A stretch of 33,371 nucleotides of DNA, taken from NCBI GenBank assembly GCA_905199135.1, contig CAJKFC010000008.1, positions 1 to 33,371 on the forward strand, given 5' to 3'. A program made the position numbers and the translations under genes. Origin of the DNA: an uncultured Eubacteriales bacterium. Lineage in GTDB: Bacteria > Bacillota > Clostridia > Oscillospirales > Butyricicoccaceae. Positions within the stretch are counted from its first letter, which is position 1; each line of letters opens with the position of its first letter. Shown piece after piece: positions 15,323 through 24,470 of this stretch. The notes under the pieces were generated by a model. It worked only from the letters and a program-made list of their open reading frames with translations. It was not told the DNA's origin and ran no database searches.

Positions 15323-16543
15323 ATGATAAAACCGGAAATTCTGTCTCCTGCGGGAGACATGGAAAAACTGAGATATGCCGTGGCGTACGGAGCTGATGCC
15401 GTGTATTTTTCAGGAAATCAGTTCGGAATGCGTACAGCGGCAGGAAATTTCACATATGAGGAAATGGCCGAAGCCGTAAAGCTCTGCAAAGATAAAAATG
15501 TCAAGACTTTTGTCACGGTCAATACCATGCCGAGAAACGACGAGTTTGCGAACATTGCCGAGCACATAAGAAAAATAGATGAGTGCGGAGCCTACGGCGT
15601 CATAGTTGCCGATTTGGGCGTCCTTGAAACGGTCAAAAAGGTTGCTCCGCGCCTTAGAATAACAATAAGCACACAAGCGAATGTGACCAACTACGGCGCC
15701 GCCATGGCATACTACAACATGGGCGCCAACAGAGTCGTGCTGGCTAGAGAGCTCTCTCTCAATGAGGTGGCCGAAATACGCCAGAAGACTCCGAAGGAAC
15801 TTGAAATCGAAACATTTATCCACGGTTCCATGTGCATGTCAATCTCTGGCAGATGTCTCTTATCCAACTATCTGACGGGCAGGGACAGCAACAGAGGAAA
15901 CTGTGCCCAGCCCTGCCGCTGGAGTTACAGCATTGTCGAGGAAAAACGCCCCGGGGAGTATATGCCGATCTTTGAAGATGAAAAGGGAAGTTATATTTTC
16001 AATTCCAAGGATATGTGCATGATTGACCATATTCCCGAACTCATAGAAGCAGGCATAAATAGCTTTAAAATTGAGGGAAGAGCAAAATCCGCCTACTATA
16101 CTGCAGTTATAACAGGTGCTTACCGCAGGGCGATAGACCTGTATATGAAAGACCCCAAAGGTTATTCACTGCCGTCATACATAAGAGACGAGATATTCAA
16201 GGTAAGTCACAGGCAGTATTACACGGGCTTTTATTTCGGCGATACCGACAGTCAGGATTACAGCGCCAACATCTATATAAGAGATTGGGACATAGTAGCG
16301 GTAGTTGACGGAAAGGGAGAGGACGGCCTCTATGATATTACACAGAAGAACAAGTTCTTCGCAAGTGACACATTGGAGCTGCTTTGCCCTGACGGAAGAT
16401 GCGAGAAATTTGTGCCGTCTGTACTTAAAAACGCCGACGGGGAAGACATAGAATCTGCTCCTCACGCAGCGGCAAAGCTCAAAATGGCAATCCCATTTGA
16501 CGCACCGCCCCTTTCGGTTCTTAGAAAAGAAAAAAATCAATAA
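15323..16543 (+). CDS. U32-family peptidase / tRNA hydroxylation protein-like
   Basis: The 406-residue protein opens with the U32 TIM-barrel signature PEILSPAGDMEKLRYAVAYGADAVYF and contains the diagnostic block ETFIHGSMCMSISGRCLLSNYLTGRDSNRG with NCAQPCRW, plus FKIEGRAKSAYY. The cysteines of these blocks probably bind an iron-sulfur cluster. Family members were first called collagenase-like peptidases; the bacterial TrhP/YegQ and YrrN/YrrO members act in hydroxylation of tRNA uridine 34, which is the more likely role here. AGAGG lies before the ATG. It sits between mltG (18 bases) and alaS (15 bases), and the mltG–U32 proximity is common in Firmicutes. Confidence 0.9.
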   Translation: MIKPEILSPAGDMEKLRYAVAYGADAVYFSGNQFGMRTAAGNFTYEEMAEAVKLCKDKNVKTFVTVNTMPRNDEFANIAEHIRKIDECGAYGVIVADLGVLETVKKVAPRLRITISTQANVTNYGAAMAYYNMGANRVVLARELSLNEVAEIRQKTPKELEIETFIHGSMCMSISGRCLLSNYLTGRDSNRGNCAQPCRWSYSIVEEKRPGEYMPIFEDEKGSYIFNSKDMCMIDHIPELIEAGINSFKIEGRAKSAYYTAVITGAYRRAIDLYMKDPKGYSLPSYIRDEIFKVSHRQYYTGFYFGDTDSQDYSANIYIRDWDIVAVVDGKGEDGLYDITQKNKFFASDTLELLCPDGRCEKFVPSVLKNADGEDIESAPHAAAKLKMAIPFDAPPLSVLRKEKNQ

Positions 16544-16558
16544 AGAGGTTTTATAAAT

Positions 16559-19201
16559 ATGGAAAAATTAGGAGTAAACGAAATACGAGAAAAATTTCTT
16601 TCGTTTTTCGAGAGCAAGGGACATCTCCGTCTTGAGAGCTTCCCCCTTGTGCCTCAGAACGACAAGACGCTTTTACTTATAAACGCCGGTATGGCGCCTC
16701 TCAAACCCTATTTTACGGGTGAGCAGACACCTCCCGCTCCGAGAGTTACCACCTGTCAGAAATGCATACGCACTCTTGATATAGACAATGTGGGAAAGAC
16801 CGCCCGTCACGGCACATACTTTGAGATGCTCGGCAATTTCTCCTTTGGAGATTACTTTAAAAAGGAAGCCGCATCTTACGCATGGGAGTTCATAACTAAA
16901 GTCCTCAAAATGCCTGTTGACAGACTGTGGGTTTCGATTTATCTCGATGACGACGAGGCTTTTGACATATGGACAAAAGATGTCGGAGTAGCTCCCGACC
17001 ATGTTTTCCGCATGGGCAAGGCAGACAACTTCTGGGAGATAGGCGTAGGTTATCCCTGCGGCCCCTGCTCCGAAATCTACTTTGACCGCGGCGAGCAGTA
17101 TAAGTGTGACAATCCCAACTGCGGCCCGGGCTGTGACTGCGACAGATATCTCGAGTTCTGGAATCTCGTATTTACACAGTACAACAAGGAAGAGAACGAT
17201 CAGTATTCTCCTTTGGAGAAAAAGAATATCGACACAGGTATGGGCCTCGAGCGTATAGCCGCTATCATGCAGGGAGTGGACTCTCTGTTTGATGTCGACA
17301 CAATGCAGGACATCATGGGTCATATCATAAAGATATCGGGCGTCAAATACGGAGCAAATCCCTCGTCCGACATGTCCCTCAGAGTTATCACAGACCATAT
17401 AAGAAGCACTACCATGCTCATTTCCGACGGTGTAATACCTTCTAACGAGGGCAGAGGATATGTTCTCAGAAGACTTTTGAGAAGAGCTGTCAGACACGGC
17501 AAGCTTATCGGTATAGACCGTCCTTTCCTCTCCGAGGTGTGCGACACTGTTATAAAGTGCAATGAAAACGCCTATCCTCAGCTGAGAGAAAAGGAAGAAT
17601 ACATTAAAAAGGTCATCTCTATGGAGGAGGAGCGCTTCCATCAGACCCTCGAAAGCGGTCTTCTAAAACTGGACGAAATGCTCAAGACTATGGCAGAAAA
17701 CAATGAGGACACCATGAGCGGTGACGACGCCTTCAGGCTTTATGACACCTACGGTTTCCCCATCGATCTCACCGTTGAGATTTTGGGCGAGAAATCTCTC
17801 AAGGTCGACATGGAAGGCTTTGAAAAGGCTATGAAGGAGCAGAAAGCAAGGGCTAAAAAAGCCAGAGCCGACGCCAACATCCCAGGCTGGGAGAGCTCTT
17901 CCACATCTCTCATAGATATTCCCGCCACAGTATTTGAGGGCTACTCGTCTCTCAAATGCGAAGGCAAAGTACTTGCAATGATTGCGGGCGATGAATTTAC
18001 AGATGTTGCAGGACAGGGCAACGATGTTACCATAGTAACCGATAAGACTGTATTCTATGCCGAAAGCGGCGGACAGATAGGCGATACAGGGACCATCACT
18101 TCGGGAGATTTTTCGGCCCGTGTGCTCGATACAAAAAAGACTCCCGACGGAAAATATATGCACATCTGCCATGTTGAATCCGGTATGATCTCCAAGGGCG
18201 ACACCGTAACCCTTTCGGTAGAGGGTCCGCGCCGCAGCGCAATTATGGGAGCTCACTCTTCGGTGCACCTCATTCATGAGGCTTTGAGAGAAGTTTTGGG
18301 CACTCATGTACAGCAGGCAGGCTCCCTTGTCGAGCCCGACAGAATCAGATTTGACTTTACTCATTTTTCGGCCGTTACACCTGATGAGCTGAGAAGAGCC
18401 GAAGATATGGTAAATGCCAAGATAAGAGAAGGCCTTGCAGTCACCTGCGAGGAGATGCCGATACAGCAGGCTAAAGATATGGGCGCTATGGCTCTCTTCG
18501 GAGAAAAGTACGGCTCGGTTGTAAGAGTTGTCAAGATGGGCGATTTCTCCATTGAGCTTTGCGGCGGTACCCATGTCTCAAATACATCTCAGATCGGAAT
18601 GTTCAAGATACTGTCCGAAGCTTCGGTGGCGGCAGGTGTCCGCAGAATCGAAGCTGTGACAGGTCAGGGCGTAATGGAGCATATACGCGAAAACGAGAAA
18701 CTTATTGCAGAGACGGCGGAAATTATGAAGACGGTTCCCGCCGATATCGCTAAGAGAGCCGCTCAGCTTCAGAATGAGCTCAAGGAACATCAGAAGAAGA
18801 TCGATGCCATAACTCAAAAGCTTTCCAACATGATGGCGGTAGACCTCTTCAATTACAGCAAATCTACGGCAGGCCTCAAGGTAGTGGCAGCAAAGGTTGA
18901 GAATATGACCTCCGATGAGCTCAGAAAACTGACTGATGCCATAAGAGAAAAGGACAGCACTGTGGTGTGTGTTCTCGCATCGGTAAACGGCGGAAAAATA
19001 AGTTTTGCAGCGGCCTGCGGCGCAGATGCCGTAAAGAAGGGTGCTCACAGCGGAAATATACTCAAAGAGATTGCAAAGCTCTGCGGCGGCGGAGGCGGCG
19101 GACGCCCCGACAGCGCAACGGCAGGAGGAAGCAAACCCGAGAATCTCGAAGCTGCTTTGGAGCAGGTCAACAATATAGTCGAAAGACAGGCGGTAAAATA
19201 A
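16559..19201 (+). CDS. alaS: Alanine--tRNA ligase
   Basis: This is a full-length, 880-residue AlaRS. The class II catalytic core is at the N-terminus (MEKLGVNEIREKFLSFF, then RVTTCQKCIRTLDIDNVG and HGTYFEMLGNFSFGDYF). The editing domain follows with the zinc ligands HSSVHLIHEAL and CGGTHV, and the C-terminal C-Ala domain ends with the Gly-rich GGGGGGRPDSATAGG loop. It charges tRNA-Ala with alanine and hydrolyses Ser- and Gly-tRNA-Ala. No T-box leader lies in the 15-base gap upstream, so it depends on operon transcription. AGAGG precedes the ATG. Confidence 0.99.
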   Translation: MEKLGVNEIREKFLSFFESKGHLRLESFPLVPQNDKTLLLINAGMAPLKPYFTGEQTPPAPRVTTCQKCIRTLDIDNVGKTARHGTYFEMLGNFSFGDYFKKEAASYAWEFITKVLKMPVDRLWVSIYLDDDEAFDIWTKDVGVAPDHVFRMGKADNFWEIGVGYPCGPCSEIYFDRGEQYKCDNPNCGPGCDCDRYLEFWNLVFTQYNKEENDQYSPLEKKNIDTGMGLERIAAIMQGVDSLFDVDTMQDIMGHIIKISGVKYGANPSSDMSLRVITDHIRSTTMLISDGVIPSNEGRGYVLRRLLRRAVRHGKLIGIDRPFLSEVCDTVIKCNENAYPQLREKEEYIKKVISMEEERFHQTLESGLLKLDEMLKTMAENNEDTMSGDDAFRLYDTYGFPIDLTVEILGEKSLKVDMEGFEKAMKEQKARAKKARADANIPGWESSSTSLIDIPATVFEGYSSLKCEGKVLAMIAGDEFTDVAGQGNDVTIVTDKTVFYAESGGQIGDTGTITSGDFSARVLDTKKTPDGKYMHICHVESGMISKGDTVTLSVEGPRRSAIMGAHSSVHLIHEALREVLGTHVQQAGSLVEPDRIRFDFTHFSAVTPDELRRAEDMVNAKIREGLAVTCEEMPIQQAKDMGAMALFGEKYGSVVRVVKMGDFSIELCGGTHVSNTSQIGMFKILSEASVAAGVRRIEAVTGQGVMEHIRENEKLIAETAEIMKTVPADIAKRAAQLQNELKEHQKKIDAITQKLSNMMAVDLFNYSKSTAGLKVVAAKVENMTSDELRKLTDAIREKDSTVVCVLASVNGGKISFAAACGADAVKKGAHSGNILKEIAKLCGGGGGGRPDSATAGGSKPENLEAALEQVNNIVERQAVK

Positions 19202-19210
19202 GGAGGAAAT

Positions 19211-19549
19211 ATGGACTGTATTTTTTGCAAAATAGCCGCAGGGGAAATCCCCTCAAATAAAGTATATGAAGACGATGTAATCGTAGCTTTTCACGACATT
19301 CAGCCGGTGGCTCCTGTCCATGTGGTTGTAATACCCAAAAAACACATATGCAGCGGAGCTCAGGGCGTAAATGCAGAAAACTGCGATGTCATAGCTCATA
19401 TCTTCAAGACAATACCTGTCATAACCGAAAAACTCGGTGTATCAGACGGCTTCCGCGTTGTCACAAATAACGGCGCAGCCGCAGGACAGTCTGTGGGGCA
19501 TATACATTTCCACATTGTCGGAGGCAAAGAGCTCGGCTCTTTCGCATAG
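19211..19549 (+). CDS. HIT-family (histidine triad) protein
   Basis: The 112-residue protein belongs to the Hint-like HIT family. It starts MDCIFCKIAAGEIPSNKVYE, carries the alpha-phosphate-binding triad GHIHFHIVGG (H-x-H-x-H-x-x) near residue 98, and a short C-terminus. HIT enzymes hydrolyse nucleoside phosphoramidates and adenylates; a protein of this kind beside an aminoacyl-tRNA synthetase could clear aminoacyl-adenylates, though this is inference. Two N-terminal Cys may bind zinc. It follows alaS by 9 bases, with AAGGAGG upstream, and its stop overlaps the comEC start (TAGTG). Its last codons also form the hairpin described below. Confidence 0.95.
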   Translation: MDCIFCKIAAGEIPSNKVYEDDVIVAFHDIQPVAPVHVVVIPKKHICSGAQGVNAENCDVIAHIFKTIPVITEKLGVSDGFRVVTNNGAAAGQSVGHIHFHIVGGKELGSFA

Positions 19550-19551
19550 TG
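19520..19551 (+). promoter_or_regulatory. Hairpin-bridged ribosome site of comEC
   Basis: GGAGG (19520-19524) lies 24 bases before the comEC GTG, too far to act alone. Between them AAAGAGC (19526-19532) and GCTCTTT (19536-19542) form a perfect 7-bp hairpin with a TCG loop. If it folds, the unpaired distance from GGAGG to GTG falls to about 7 bases. Confidence 0.55.
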
Positions 19552-21735
19552 CTGAATATAAGCGATAACAATTATATAAAACTGCCGCTTTTGAAATTCT
19601 GTCTTTACGGAGCGGCAGTTTTAGTCGTGTTTGCCATTTTCGCAGATAAAGTTTCGTCGGCTCATCTTGCAGTGTTGCTGTCACTTTCCGTTGCAGGTGT
19701 TTTTCTTTTGAAAGGCCCGTCGCTTATCATTAAACATATGAGATTGATCTGCCTTTCTGCGGCAGCAGCCTGTCTTATAGCGGGATTTCACTTTTACAGG
19801 GATTATCGCCCTGCCCTGATGTACAAAGGGGAAGATACGGAGATAAATTTTGAGGTTACGGCAAATCCTAAAATCAGAGATGACTATTCGTATGTGTTCG
19901 GAAAATCCGATGTCGGCGGTAAGATTTACGATATGGTTTTGTATCTCGACGATACCGCTCCCGTTTGCAGCCCGGGCGATGTCTATTCCTTAACCGTTCC
20001 TCTGTATTTCATAAATAATACCTATCATTTGGGCAACGGCATATTTCTCAAAGGCTATGCCGACAAACTTCCGAATGCGTCTTTCAAAAACGACAGTATT
20101 GCCTATTTCCCGCTTAAAATAAAAGAGAGCATAAGGAATTTTTGCACAAACAACTTTTCCGATAAAGATGTTTCCGATTTTATCTTCGCCCTTACAACCG
20201 GTGACAAGGACAACATGTCCGAGGACATAAAGAATGAATTTTCTTTGAGCGGCACATCCCACATAATGGCAGTTTCAGGTCTGCATGTCTCGATAATAGT
20301 TTCGTTTATAATTCTCATTTTCGGCAAAAGGATCGGCAGCTTTATAGCGATACCTATAATAATTGTCTTTGCCTCGGTCAGCGGTTTTTCTCCGTCGGCC
20401 GTCAGAGCCGTAATCATGTCGTCACTGGCAGCTTTGGCATTTATTATCAGAAGGGATTATGATGTCAAGACGGCCTTTGCTGCGGCATTGTTTCTTATCC
20501 TGGCCTTTAATCCCTTTACCGTCTACAACATAAGCTTTCAGTTATCATTCCTGTCTGTTTTGGGCATCATACTCTTTATGTCCGCACTCACCGCCGAGAT
20601 AACGGCGGCAACTGACAAGATCAGCAGACTGAAAGCTCCGCTCAGATATATACTGCTGTCGGTAGCTGTATCCTTTTCGGCGGTGCTGTTCACCAATATC
20701 GTGACATATTTCACCTTTGACAGGATATCAGTCATATCGCTGATATCAAATATTTTCGTAATCTTTCCAGTAACTTTGATTTTGTGCGCCGTTTCGGCCC
20801 TATATCTGCTGTGGCTTATCCTGCCAGGTGCCGCATCCTTTTTAGCGGCGGCTGTCATAGAACCCGCGGTAAAGGTAGTTTTACACGCCGTTCATCTTTT
20901 GGCGTCTCCTTACTTTGCCTCTGTAAATACTGACAATGTGTTTTTCCTTATATTTTGGATATTCGTAATCGTCCTGTCGGTTATATATCTAAAATACAGG
21001 AAGAACTTTGAGAAATTTATCACAGCGGCTCTGTTCATGGCGGTTATATGTTTTGCTTCATCTTTGATTTATTACAAAGACCTCTACATAATTGAAACAG
21101 GACTTGTTAACTATCAGCCGATGGCTTATATTCACTGTCCCAACGGAACATCTTTCGTCATAGGCGGCGGAGACGGAAAGGATGGTACCACATTGTCATT
21201 TATAGAAGACATGATTTTCAAATATGATGACAGTCCGCCTGCAGCCATGCTTATTTCAAAAATGAACAAAGCCAACATAACAGGAGCGATAAAGACAAAA
21301 GAAAAATACGGTCTCGAGGTTTTCGGCTCACTATACACCAGAAATGAATATCCTCTCAAATACACCGTGTACGAAAATAACAGCGTGAATTTAGGAGAAA
21401 TATCGGTGGATTTTACCGCGCTGCCCTATAACGAAGGAGTAATAAATATTTCAATAGGTGATTGGAATATGCTTTGGTTGCCATCTATATCCGAGAAAAG
21501 ACTTATGGAATATCTTTCTGAAAACGAGCTTGAAGCCGATGCAGCAGTCATATCCGAAAAGGCTTCCTTTGACGATGAGATAACAGAAATGATTTTGGAA
21601 ATAAAAGACCTTGAAGATCTGGTGATACTGAATAACGACGAAGTGTTTTGGCTCGACGACGCCGATGTGAATGTTCTCGAAAGCCATGATACCCAACAAA
21701 GAATCAGGCTGAAAATAAGGGCAGGGAGGAATTAA
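19549..21735 (+). CDS. comEC: ComEC/Rec2-family competence channel
   Basis: This 728-residue membrane protein is the predicted DNA-uptake channel. An N-terminal DUF4131-like part with membrane helices precedes the competence domain, marked by GTSHIMAVSGLHVSI (about 234-248) and GFSPSAVRAVIMSSLA. About ten hydrophobic segments follow to residue 520. The last 200 residues occupy the place of the metallo-beta-lactamase-like domain, but the metal motif is gone: where HxHxDH is expected (about 567-579) the sequence reads LISKMNKANITG, and the DVGQGD motif reads ETGLVN. The GTG start overlaps the HIT stop and has no adjacent ribosome site, only the hairpin-bridged GGAGG. holA follows one base after the stop, a common arrangement. 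Confidence 0.92.
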   Translation: MLNISDNNYIKLPLLKFCLYGAAVLVVFAIFADKVSSAHLAVLLSLSVAGVFLLKGPSLIIKHMRLICLSAAAACLIAGFHFYRDYRPALMYKGEDTEINFEVTANPKIRDDYSYVFGKSDVGGKIYDMVLYLDDTAPVCSPGDVYSLTVPLYFINNTYHLGNGIFLKGYADKLPNASFKNDSIAYFPLKIKESIRNFCTNNFSDKDVSDFIFALTTGDKDNMSEDIKNEFSLSGTSHIMAVSGLHVSIIVSFIILIFGKRIGSFIAIPIIIVFASVSGFSPSAVRAVIMSSLAALAFIIRRDYDVKTAFAAALFLILAFNPFTVYNISFQLSFLSVLGIILFMSALTAEITAATDKISRLKAPLRYILLSVAVSFSAVLFTNIVTYFTFDRISVISLISNIFVIFPVTLILCAVSALYLLWLILPGAASFLAAAVIEPAVKVVLHAVHLLASPYFASVNTDNVFFLIFWIFVIVLSVIYLKYRKNFEKFITAALFMAVICFASSLIYYKDLYIIETGLVNYQPMAYIHCPNGTSFVIGGGDGKDGTTLSFIEDMIFKYDDSPPAAMLISKMNKANITGAIKTKEKYGLEVFGSLYTRNEYPLKYTVYENNSVNLGEISVDFTALPYNEGVINISIGDWNMLWLPSISEKRLMEYLSENELEADAAVISEKASFDDEITEMILEIKDLEDLVILNNDEVFWLDDADVNVLESHDTQQRIRLKIRAGRN

Positions 21736-21736
21736 A

Positions 21737-22759
21737 ATGAGCGCCTTGGACACACTGAAAAAAGACATAGATTCCGGCAGCTTCGGCAGAATGTATCTGC
21801 TCTACGGCGAGGAGACATATCTGAGGGAGTACTATAAAAAACAGATTCTCTCCCAATTTGAAAATGACGGTTTTTCCGAGTTCAATGTCATGATATGCGA
21901 CGGCGAGAGGACGGATTTTGACAGTATCAGCGATTTTTTTGAAGCGGTGCCCATGTTTTCCCGCAGAAAACTGCTCGTGATAAACGATCTTGACCTTATG
22001 AAGCTGACAGGAGAATACAAGGAAAAATTTCCCGATCTGCTCAAGGATATTCCCGAATACCTGACGGTGCTTTTCACATTTTCCTCGGTGGATTTCAAGC
22101 CCGACAAAAGGCTTTCCATGTGGAAATTCATAGATAAGGCGGGCGTGGTATGTAATGTTGAAAAGGCCTCAAAAACCGATCTTACGGCCTGGATAAAGCG
22201 CAGATTTAAGGCTCTCGGTAAAATTATACGCACAGAAAATGCCGACTATCTCATGTTTCTCTGCGGCGATCTCATGACAAATCTCGTGACAGAGATAGAG
22301 AAAATATCAAGCGGAACCCAAAATGAGGAGATCACAAGAAGGCATATAGACACGCTGGCAAGCCCCACTTTAGAAGCTCAGGTTTTTGAGATAGGGGACA
22401 GAGTGTCAAAAAAAGACTTTAAATCGGCTTTGGAGCTTTTAGGCAGACTTTTTATGCTCAAGTATGACCCTGTGGCAATAAACGCGGTACTGGCCAAGCA
22501 GATGGGCCGAATGTATATTGCCAAAACTGCCATGGCGGCAGGGAAGGGGGAAAGTTATATAGCCTCCGCATGCGGATATAAATCAAATTATCCCGCGTCA
22601 CTGCTGTGCGCGTCTGCCCGAAAATGCTCTTTAGGCTGGATAATAAGAGCGAACCGATTGTGCTATCAGACCGACCTTGATCTCAAGAGCAACATACCCG
22701 ACAACGAGAGAAAGCTCTATCTTTTGATATCTGAGCTTTCATCTGAGGAAAGCTTATGA
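21737..22759 (+). CDS. holA: DNA polymerase III, delta subunit
   Basis: The 340-residue protein matches HolA/YqeN: it opens with the AAA+-like FGRMYLLYGEETYLREYYKKQI (degenerate P-loop), continues with LDLMKLTGEY and WIKRRFKALGKII, and ends with the clamp-loader collar helices (LCYQTDLDLKSN). Delta opens the beta clamp so it can be placed on DNA. It lies one base behind comEC, the common Gram-positive order. GGGAGG precedes the ATG. The last 4 bases overlap the next gene. Confidence 0.95.
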   Translation: MSALDTLKKDIDSGSFGRMYLLYGEETYLREYYKKQILSQFENDGFSEFNVMICDGERTDFDSISDFFEAVPMFSRRKLLVINDLDLMKLTGEYKEKFPDLLKDIPEYLTVLFTFSSVDFKPDKRLSMWKFIDKAGVVCNVEKASKTDLTAWIKRRFKALGKIIRTENADYLMFLCGDLMTNLVTEIEKISSGTQNEEITRRHIDTLASPTLEAQVFEIGDRVSKKDFKSALELLGRLFMLKYDPVAINAVLAKQMGRMYIAKTAMAAGKGESYIASACGYKSNYPASLLCASARKCSLGWIIRANRLCYQTDLDLKSNIPDNERKLYLLISELSSEESL

Positions 22760-23349
22760 AAAAGATAACTCCCGCCATTATTGTAGAGGGAAAATATGAC
22801 AAGATAAGACTTAGCAATCTCTTTGACACGGTAATAACCGAAACAAACGGATTTTCGGTATTCAGCAATAAGAAAAAACAGAATCTCATAAAAACTCTGG
22901 CATTTTCGAGAGGGATAATAATATTTACCGACAGCGACGGAGCAGGGTTTGTCATAAGAAATTTTATAAAAAATATTTGCAGAGGCGGTACGGTATTCAA
23001 TGCCTATATTCCCGATATATACGGTAAAGAGAAGCGAAAGGGAAGACCCTCCAAGGAAAACAAGCTGGGTGTAGAGGGAATAAATGATGAAATTTTAGAA
23101 AAAGCTATTGCCGAAGCCGCTCCATTGTCTTATAATGAAAACAGAGCCGAAGTGACTATGGCCGAGCTTTTTGAGTTGGGGCTTTCGGGAAGGGAAAACA
23201 GCGGAAAGCTGAGAAAAAAGCTTTTGGAGAAATGGAATCTCCCCGAACACTTAAGCGGAAAGGCCTTTCTCGATGTAGTCAATTCGGTGTATTCCTATGA
23301 GGAGCTGAAAGAGGAGACTCAAAAACTTTTTAAGGAGGACTTGATATGA
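22756..23349 (+). CDS. rnmV: Ribonuclease M5
   Basis: The 197-residue protein has a Toprim domain at the N-terminus: IIVEGKYDKIRLS (catalytic Glu, about residues 8-20) and IIIFTDSDGAGFVIRNF (the DxD motif, about 54-70). It then has the RNase M5 pattern with a KLGVEGINDE motif and a C-terminal DUF4093 region (VTMAELFELGLSGRENS). RNase M5 trims 5S rRNA precursors. This family is usually next to ksgA; here it follows holA with a 4-base overlap and overlaps the glycosyltransferase gene by 4 bases. The toprim fold would also fit a primase-like protein, but length and the C-terminal domain favour M5. Confidence 0.88.
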   Translation: MKKITPAIIVEGKYDKIRLSNLFDTVITETNGFSVFSNKKKQNLIKTLAFSRGIIIFTDSDGAGFVIRNFIKNICRGGTVFNAYIPDIYGKEKRKGRPSKENKLGVEGINDEILEKAIAEAAPLSYNENRAEVTMAELFELGLSGRENSGKLRKKLLEKWNLPEHLSGKAFLDVVNSVYSYEELKEETQKLFKEDLI

Positions 23350-24467
23350 AAAGGGTGCTCATATTGACGGTCACCGCCGGAATGGGCCACAATTCCACGG
23401 CAAAATCCATATCCGACGAACTGGAAAGCAGGGGAATCGCTACAAAGACCATCGATGTCTATAAATATATCAGCAAAATTATTTCCGAAACGATAGACAA
23501 ATCGACGACCATATACTCAAAGGTCACGCCCGACCTTTATCGCATGATATATGAATACCTGGACAAGGGCAATATAGACGAACGCCTCAATATTTTGGGA
23601 CTTATAAACGGAATCTGTTCTCTGAAGTTTGAAAGGCTTCTCGCCACATACAATCCCGATGTAATAATATGCACCCATGTTTTTGCCGCCCAGATAATGG
23701 ACGACGCAAAGCGTCGAGGCAAGAGTTTTGCAAAGCTTGTAGGCATAATAACCGACTATACAATACACCCGTATTGGGAGACTGTCATGACCCTCGATTA
23801 CTGTATAATAGCAAACGAAAGGCTGAGATACAGAGCGGTTAAAAAGGGAATACCTACCGAAAAAATAAAAGCTTTGGGAATACCGATAAATCCAAAGTTT
23901 TTGATTCCCGTGTCCAAAGAGCAGGCAAGGGAAGATCTCGGTTTGCCCATGGACAAAAAGATAATGCTCATAATGGGCGGCGGTTTGGGTCTCGGTTTCG
24001 ATGTGGAAAATATAGATAAAATACTCTCTTCCATAAATGACGCCCACATCATGATCGTCTGCGGAAAGAGCAAAAAAATGTATCATCGACTTCAGTCTTA
24101 CAGCGAGAAAACTCACAGCGACAGGCTGCATATATACGGCTATGTTGACAATGTGCATGTAATGATGTCGGCGGCCGACATATTCATATCAAAACCGGGC
24201 GGAGTCAGCATTTCCGAAGCTTTTGCAAAAAGGCTGCCCATGGTAATAATAAATCCTCTGGCAGGTCAGGAGGAGCGAAACGCAGAATTTATGATGAACT
24301 GCGGTCTTGCCATGTTTGCGAATAAGAACTTTCCTTTAGATGAAGCCGTTTACATGATGCTGTATGACGATGTGATAGGCGAAAGAATAAAAGAAAACAT
24401 AAAAAATATAATAATTGACAATTCCACTGTCAAGATATGTGATTTTATATCGGGACTTATCAAGTGA
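23346..24467 (+). CDS. MGDG-synthase/UgtP-like diacylglycerol glycosyltransferase
   Basis: This 373-residue enzyme is a GT28-family glycosyltransferase of the MGDG synthase/UgtP type. It begins MKRVLILTVTAGMGHNSTAKS (the GxGH donor/acceptor loop), contains PDVIICTHVFAAQIM and IITDYTIHPYW, and has the C-terminal nucleotide-sugar motif DIFISKPGGVSISEAFAKRLP with GQEERNAEFM. Enzymes of this type add glucose or galactose from a UDP-sugar to diacylglycerol on the inner membrane face, making glycolipids that can anchor lipoteichoic acid. The start overlaps rnmV by 4 bases (ATGA) and has AAGGAGG upstream. The sugar and number of sugars are not evident. Confidence 0.88.
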   Translation: MKRVLILTVTAGMGHNSTAKSISDELESRGIATKTIDVYKYISKIISETIDKSTTIYSKVTPDLYRMIYEYLDKGNIDERLNILGLINGICSLKFERLLATYNPDVIICTHVFAAQIMDDAKRRGKSFAKLVGIITDYTIHPYWETVMTLDYCIIANERLRYRAVKKGIPTEKIKALGIPINPKFLIPVSKEQAREDLGLPMDKKIMLIMGGGLGLGFDVENIDKILSSINDAHIMIVCGKSKKMYHRLQSYSEKTHSDRLHIYGYVDNVHVMMSAADIFISKPGGVSISEAFAKRLPMVIINPLAGQEERNAEFMMNCGLAMFANKNFPLDEAVYMMLYDDVIGERIKENIKNIIIDNSTVKICDFISGLIK

Positions 24468-24470
24468 TAT

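Noticed and set aside
16543..16559. T-box leader before alaS
   Set aside because: The gap is only 15 bases and contains just a ribosome site.
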